Part shown: in pieces, positions 58,319 through 64,000 of the stretch
How the letters are laid out: every line of letters begins with the position of its first letter
Numbering within the stretch: the first letter of the stretch is position 1
DNA from: Blasia pusilla
Lineage: Eukaryota; Marchantiophyta; Marchantiopsida; Blasiales
Direction of reading: 5' to 3'
NCBI GenBank assembly: GCA_050084515.1
Contig: CM114273.1
Coordinates: 22,816,001-22,880,000, forward strand
Length of the DNA stretch: 64,000 bases
Translations under genes and position numbers: made by a program
The notes under the pieces: model-generated
The model's input: the letters and a program-made list of their open reading frames with translations, nothing else
Database searches by the model: none
Told to the model about the DNA's origin: nothing

Positions 58319-59659
58319 ATACTAGAAACGTTATATATCATGAAGTGCTACATTGAAATAAATAAAAAGATATATTTCTGAATTTTTTCTTACAAATTTT
58401 GTTCGAATGAGAATATTCTAATAAATTTTAGGAGTTATTTTTTATTTAATAATTTAAATAAATATAATTGGGCTTTACCAAGAAAAATTGGAATTTTAAG
58501 GGAAGGAATCGTTTCATCAAAATTGACATCATACTTTGCTTTGGTAAGGGAACACAATAATAACATGGATATAAGAGACCCTCTTGAGAGAAAGATGAAC
58601 TTCAATAAATATGCATGATGGAAAACCCATCAGAAAAACAAAATAGGGGTACTCAAAGACCCTATCGTAAGTAGGTGTTGAAGATTTCTCATGTATTATT
58701 GCATAACAATAAATCATAAAATTTTCATTATGATAATTGTTAAATTTAGATGCCAATTCATCGAAGGAGTATTCTTACTTGTGCTAGGGAATGTTAGCAA
58801 GGCTAGTAGCCAAGTCACCAAAATCCAATGTGTGTCTAACTTACCATGCTAAATGGTTTCAACCCTGAAAATTGCAATGTGGAGTCGTATGATATAAATA
58901 ACTCTCAGAGTGATTTATACCATATGAAACTTCAGTCCTCTTGCATGAGTTGTACACTGGAGAATGGATTGTCAAGAATTTATGATCCAATTCTTCATTT
59001 GATAGAATATCTTCCCAACTTTCTTTTTTGTATAGTAGTTTCCATAAGTTAGGAGCTCCACCACAATTTATGTATCCAAGCTTTAAAAGGGAAAACCTTC
59101 ATCGGAATCCATCCTACCTAACCAAATTGTAAATTGATCCTTATCATTTATTGATTCAATAAGAAATGTGCTAGGTATAGTCTATGAGGATCCTTCACCT
59201 ATTTGTGAAGTAAAATTATTTCTTTCATTTATTTATATTTTCTTATTTTTTGAAGTTTCATGTTGACGACTGACTTTTAGATGCCCTCATATATTAATGA
59301 TAAGAAATCTATTAGGCTTTCACTTTCATATTGGTATGAAAAATGAAAATGCTAGTTGCTATATAGCAACGAAGAAGACATGCTCCCGGCCAAAAAGATT
59401 CTCGCTCCAATTCTCGATGTCTAATAGTAGCTTAATGCTTTAAGCAAGCAATTATCACTTCTCCATCAAGAACATTATGTTCTCTCTCGGAGCATACATC
59501 TACTCCAATTCAAGTTATTTCTTCTTTATGACAATATAATAAACTCACGTTATCTTTGCTTGTGAAAAAAAAGGAGAAATTGTTTGTCTATCTGACCTAT
59601 TATGTCTATGATGAAATGAAATAAATTGATATATACATATATTAAAAAATAGCATATAA

Positions 59660-59880
59660 AATTTCATTTTATTAGAAAAACCTCAAAAGAGGAAAAAAAT
59701 AATGCAATCAATATTATTATTAGAGAGTGCCTTCTTGATTGCAAGCACCTTACTTCTTGACATGTGGCAACTGGGCATAAACAAAATGTTTCTCATACTA
59801 CAAGCAACAAGAAAATTTGTTGAGTTTGTGTGTGGCATGGTTAATCCCTTCACTCCTAACACTATTAACTGCCATTCATA
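59660..59880 (+). repeat. Dispersed repeat, copy 2 (shared with 12.63-12.79 kb)
   Basis: GCCTTCTTGATTGCAAGCA, CTTCTTGACATGTGGCAACTG and GGCATGGTTAATCCCTTCACT match the first copy in order. The AAACCTCAAAAGAGGA word at its left edge also occurs near 23250. Family unknown. Confidence 0.5.
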
Positions 59881-59887
59881 CTATTAA

Positions 59888-59939
59888 TGGAGGATAGGAT
59901 TAGAGAATCCCTCCTCGTCCTCTATACACCTATCCTCCA
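59888..59939. repeat. Short inverted repeat, 11-nt perfect arms
   Basis: TGGAGGATAGG at 59888-59898 and CCTATCCTCCA at 59929-59939 with a 30-nt loop. It lies directly after the dispersed repeat and may be a terminal inverted repeat or a hairpin at its end. Confidence 0.6.
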
Positions 59940-60841
59940 TGCACTTTTATGATGTTGACACATGTCAACACAAGGGAATTAAATGTAAATGGAGTGAGAA
60001 GGGTAAAAGAAGAGGGGACACGTAGATTTTTTTTAAAAATATTTAATATCATCCGTGCACCATTCAACATTAACGAGATGCCCTTCTCAATGGATGAAAA
60101 TCACTCGCGAGGAAGGTATCTCATTAATTTAATTTAATTTCGTATCTCATGTTAATTTAAACACGTGTCATCACAAGAAATTACAGTAATTTTTATATTT
60201 TAATTGGAAATTTGATTATTTATATCCTACTCAAACTCAATCATCCCTCAATTATATAGATTTAATGTCACGAGTGCAACAAATGGAGTCCTCAAAGTGA
60301 ATGAGAAGTGTTTTGAATTCGTAATAGAATAGCCTGTCACGAAAATGGTTTTGTGGGCGAGAGGTGGCAGGGCATAATCGGAGTGGCGACAGCGGGGCCG
60401 CATGATGAATCCCAGTGCGAATCCCTATGACATAAGGTGGGTCCCACATAGCCGGGGGAATAGAACGTCCGCTTCCAGTGCGGAGATGTGACTGCATCCA
60501 ACTATGGTGGTGGCGAGAGTCCAAGAAGGAGCAGATAGCGCTGGGTCTTGGGTGGCGATGGCCGAGGTGGCGAGAACACCTCTCTCTCCCCCGCTTTCGA
60601 CCACGAAACAGCGACATTGATTCAATTTCTGGAAGGGAGACGGGCGGAGGGGAATGTCGATTGTTTGACTAGCGGAGCGACTATCGGGCGTTTCAATTGA
60701 GACAACTCCAGAGAGGTGTTTCGGATTTTCCGCGAATGTGCAGGGATTCTGCGATTGTTGGATTCAGTTTTTCTTTTTCATTTTTCCTTTCCCTTCAATT
60801 GGCAGTGAAGGGTTGCAGAGAAGCGAAGGTTTTTTCCCCAA

Positions 60842-62700
60842 ATGGAATTCAAGGTTGCTGCAAGCAAGAGAGTATCGTTTGATGGCGGAGCTGGAGAAGG
60901 TGGAGCACCTGTGAGTAGGCTTTCTTTTTATCAGAACTCGTCTGATGCCGAAGTTTCTCTCGAGGACTTTGAGCAGTTTGCCCTCGATCGTCTGCGTGGT
61001 ACGCCATCCTTCTGCGCTTACTTCTTAGCTTTCGCAGCGGTGTTGTTTGTTGTTATTAGGTTGAAGCATTAATGCTAAAACCGCAGCGTCTCGCTATTCC
61101 TGATTAGCTCAGTATCCTGTCGGTGAATGGCAAGCGGTTCGAATGTCGCTTAACAGATGTCGACTTGCTGTAGCGGCCTTGGGCTGGAATCTCAGTCCGA
61201 TTCGACTACTTGTGAATGCATACAGTCTTCTCTCAATCTTTGACCGAGTGTTGATTCGCTTGCAAAAGATTTTTTCCTGTTCAATCTCTCCAATTGATTG
61301 CAAGTTTCGCTGAACTTATAAGCGATCGTACATACTGACGTCGATGACTAAAATGTCGAGAACATGTCGGTTCCTCACTTCTGGTCATCTTCAGCCAGCG
61401 AACTGCTGCTTTGTCGCAACAAGATTATAACGAATGTTACACCTACATCCAAACTGCTATTCGCAAGTTACTAGGTGCAACTATTCTGTATAGTGTTTAT
61501 TTGTGACTTAGAGCTGATATTGTAATGAAGTATGTCGCGTGACGGTAATGTGTATCCGCAAAGTTGAGAGTTTATTTTCTTCCCGTATTTTCGGAAATTT
61601 TTGAGTCTTCTTGGAAACTTTCTGTTGAGAACTTGACTGCATTGAGATTATGACTTCTAGAGTTCTTCTCCCACCTAGTTGAACCTCCACGTGTATCCGA
61701 TACGATAATGCTGATTTGCGTGATATTTTTATGCTTCCCAGTTTTGAAGGGAGTCGAGGAGGCGAGATCAAGAGGACGGAAAGCAGATGAGATCGAGACA
61801 TTGGTGTGGATCTCGCTATGGACCTGATTTGAAATCGAGTTTGAGTCGTTGACAGGCTCTGCCTGTGTTTCTCGATCACGTCGAGTTTATTAATCAGAAC
61901 TAGTCCTGTACTAGGCTTCATGAAAACCTGCTGACATATTGTGTAACAGGTGATGGACTTATGGAGAAAACACATGCGAACTCCTAATGTGGCGGACTTG
62001 GCGAACAAAGATCTGATTTCACACTTTGTTCTGCGCTTAGCATACTGCCGCACGTAAGATCCTTCCCTCAATTCTTCAGTCAAGAATCTGACTGTTTTTC
62101 TCATCAGATGCCTGCCGAAGGTCATTCTATTAGTATCATCTTCTCAAAACTACCCTTACTTCAAAACTCTTTACATGGCTGGCATTTCGCGTTAGTTTTG
62201 AGCAATACTTTCTTTTCAACGTCAATTTGTTAGCAAAAGTGAACGCAATTTTAAGAGAGAATCTCGTGGATTCTGCTCCTATCTCTCTTCTCTCGTGTGT
62301 GTGTGTGTGTGTGTGTGTGTCCACGGAACTATCGTGTGTCCCACCCTGACTAAGCAAAATGTGCATTTGAAGTTCCTTCAACTTTTCCAGAATTGTGTAT
62401 ATTGTGTTTCCTTTTGAGGCAATGGAATTGTGTCGACTTCGCATCTGTGACGATTTTTCTGTTTGATCATTCTCGTTAACCCTGTCAATTCCAATTTTGT
62501 AGAAGGCCTTCATTTTATTTGTTGCCTGCTTTCATGCCCCTTTCTGTGTAGATTCTTCAAAAGTAGTTCCAAGTTGGTTCCTTTACTCATTAAAATTTTG
62601 ATTTCTATCTCAACACAGTGAGGAATTACGAAGATGGTTTCTTGGAATGGAAAGTGCCCTGTTTCGGGCTCGTTTCCGTGCCGAGTCTCTTGATGCTCAG
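60842..62700 (+). CDS. PRIM2: DNA primase large subunit, 5' part (partial)
   Basis: The large subunit of the DNA polymerase alpha-primase complex, which with the catalytic small subunit makes RNA primers. Exon 1 (60842-60998) encodes RLSFYQNSSDAEVSLEDFEQ followed by FALDRLR, the conserved N-terminal signature. An exon at 61950-62053 encodes MDLWRKHMRTPNVADLANKD and SHFVLRLAYCR. Exon 62619-62700 encodes EELRRWFLGMESALFRARFR plus AESLDAQ. The last two join in phase (AC + T) with GT-AG. The short exon expected after RLR (a VLKxI-type continuation) was not found between 61.0 and 61.95 kb. The iron-sulphur C-terminal domain should lie beyond the window, or past the LINE relic at 63.2 kb. Exons found are intact. 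Confidence 0.75.
62297..62320 (+). repeat. GT microsatellite
   Basis: About 12 GT units, in a primase-gene intron. Confidence 0.9.
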
Positions 62701-64000
62701 GTACTTATGATTTGGTAGGTCTCTTGTGAGCTTTGGAAGGTACAATCTTTATGGTGGAGAGTATGATTATGATAGTTGGGGAGACTACTCAGTAGTGCCT
62801 GTGGTATTTTTTTTACCATAGACCCCATGTCCTGGTTGGGTGGACGGTGCTAGAGTCTGTGATCAGTGCAGATAGTTAACGAAATGAATAAAGTGCACCA
62901 TAGGTTTCCAAACGAGAAGAAAAGCTGTAGACCTTGTTGCTCTTTGTGTTGGAAACTTTTACTCAAAACTATACAGACACCGTACACATTAAGTAGCGCC
63001 TATTGTAGTCTTGTGACCATAGAACCCCCCTCCCCCCTCTGCCCTGGTTGGGTAGAGGTAAAGACTGACTTAGATTGGTACAAGAAGAGGAAGCTGTGAA
63101 GTGAGTTTGGTCGCAGGATTTTTTACTTCCTCCAAGATTTTGCCTGCTTAATTGGTTCTTTTGGGTCCAAGTGGTCCCCACCAACATTTTAGGTTAGCAG
63201 TAAGGGTTTATTGGCACCAGCTGCCTCCAACTTGTATCCTCCAGAGGCTCCACCCCGAATTGAGACCTCACACCAACCTCAGTGGTTTGTGAGGAACCTG
63301 GCATCATATCCTTGGGCCACTCCCTGCTTATTGAAAACTCGACTCTGCAGGTCGTTCACCGGAACTGTGCTCATCTTGTTATGGTACAATTTGTCCTCCA
63401 CCCTTCAATTTTTTTCCTCTGAGCTCTGCCTTCCACAAGCTATAAGACAGGCCGACACACCCTACACTGTTATAAGCCTTCGTTGAGTCCAATAAGAGCA
63501 GTAGACGGGCTTTCATTGTGTTTTACTACCTTGGACAATCTGGCTGAAGGTGAAGATGTGATCCACACAACATCTGGATTGTCAAAGGCTGACTGACCTT
63601 CCTCTATGACCGCGTTTTCCTCCACAGACGAGGAGATCCTTTTATTGAGGATTCAGGGTCACAATCACGCTCAACAATTTCATCCCCTGTGATTGCCAGG
63701 GTCTTCAAGTTTTCACATTTCGTAAAGAGTTTCACAATGATTCCTGCCTGTCACCCAGATAGGATGGCTACTGCCTACTGAACCAGGTTGAAGGGTCTCA
63801 CTAGATGACAAGCCATGGCAGAATCTCCATATTTCAATAACCCACTCCCCTTCTCATCGCAACCACCTGCTTTGTGGCTCACAAGCTCCTTGATTTCTAC
63901 TCTCACCTCTTCTGGGGAGAACCAATCCTTGTATGCTTGCCAAGCTCAGCCTGATCGTCTACCTTTGCCTGTTGGATGTTCACAAAATCCTCCACCCCTT
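62701..64000. other. Downstream of visible primase exons
   Basis: Apart from the LINE relic, this holds two similar short segments around 62810-62840 and 63015-63050 (ACCATAGA.CCC..T..CCTGGTTGGGT). Nothing else is recognisable. Either a large intron or the true 3' flank of a truncated gene. Confidence 0.4.
63180..63760 (-). pseudogene. LINE-type reverse transcriptase relic
   Basis: On the minus strand around 63515-63458 the sequence reads ARLLLLLDSTKAYNSV followed by a Leu/Ala helix. This is the RT motif A pattern of L1-type elements (L..D..KAYD.V), with the catalytic Asp present. Upstream pieces at 63.76-63.6 kb (SFDNPD/QPAFDNPDVV-like) fit the region before motif A. Many stops and shifts. 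It follows the last visible primase exon, so it probably sits in an intron of that gene or truncates it. It differs from the endonuclease-bearing element at 23-27 kb. Confidence 0.6.

Larger units (their letters stand above)
58319..60841. other. AT-rich intergenic stretch with repeat pieces
   Basis: No protein domain in any frame. It includes the dispersed repeat shared with 12.7 kb (59660-59880), a hairpin at 59888-59939, and from about 60.3 kb a normal-composition region that is probably promoter and leader of the primase gene. Confidence 0.45.

Noticed and set aside
61103-61150. tRNA-like A-box (TAGCTCAGT) and B-box (GGTTCGAAT)
   Set aside because: The boxes are about 29 bases apart, too close for a tRNA, and no acceptor stem pairs around them.

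Overview
The window looks like nuclear DNA of a plant, most likely a streptophyte with a large, repeat-rich genome. Four reasons support this: (i) the genes have many exons with canonical GT-AG introns that I could join by hand in frame; (ii) the recognisable proteins are plant-type (phosphoacetylglucosamine mutase, GT31 glycosyltransferase, MIS12, primase large subunit); (iii) most of the rest is decayed transposons of plant families; (iv) gene density is very low. A non-LTR element with a restriction-like endonuclease, and an LTR element carrying a DNA methyltransferase and a PHD finger, make an alga-like or seed-free plant more likely than a flowering plant. That placement is inference; I cannot name the species. 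I see no rRNA, tRNA, CRISPR or bacterial-type operon.

Layout. 1-2.1 kb: nothing recognised. 2.16-3.59 kb (+): three-exon gene for a protein with two tandem cysteine-rich modules. 3.6-7.75 kb: nothing recognised. 7.75-11.6 kb (-): complete nine-exon phosphoacetylglucosamine mutase gene. 13.6-15.3 kb (+): dead hAT transposase. 16.2-18.5 kb (-): dead Ty3/gypsy pol. 18.5-23.3 kb: short repeats and simple sequence. 23.35-27.7 kb (-): non-LTR retrotransposon with an open 433-residue C-terminal endonuclease reading frame. 28.5-32.5 kb: very AT-rich, no gene. 33.3-35.9 kb (+): complete seven-exon GT31 gene. 36.6-38.7 kb (-): MIS12-like kinetochore gene. 40.4-42.0 kb (+): dead PIF1/Helitron-type helicase. 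42.0-58.3 kb (+): composite of Ty3/gypsy elements. 60.8 kb onward (+): primase large subunit gene, incomplete in the window, with a LINE relic at 63.2-63.8 kb.

The most interesting part is the 42-58 kb composite. Its elements have the order gag - aspartic protease - C5 cytosine methyltransferase - reverse transcriptase - RNase H - integrase - PHD finger, so a DNA-methylation writer and a putative histone reader sit in one mobile element. Two damaged copies lie head to tail. Copy A (48.2-52.6 kb) keeps gag, protease, the fuller methyltransferase and the PHD finger but has lost RT-RH-IN. Copy B (52.6-57.5 kb) keeps protease, a shortened methyltransferase, RT, RH, IN and a decayed PHD finger. 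Two more fragments of the family lie outside: a methyltransferase piece at 39.7 kb and a PHD piece at 24.8 kb inside the non-LTR element. Methyltransferase-carrying retrotransposons have been described in dinoflagellates and in a charophyte alga, so that part has precedent. I cannot establish here whether the PHD finger at the pol C-terminus is new.

The four housekeeping genes serve unrelated pathways (UDP-GlcNAc synthesis, Golgi glycosylation, chromosome segregation, replication priming) and show no operon-like link.
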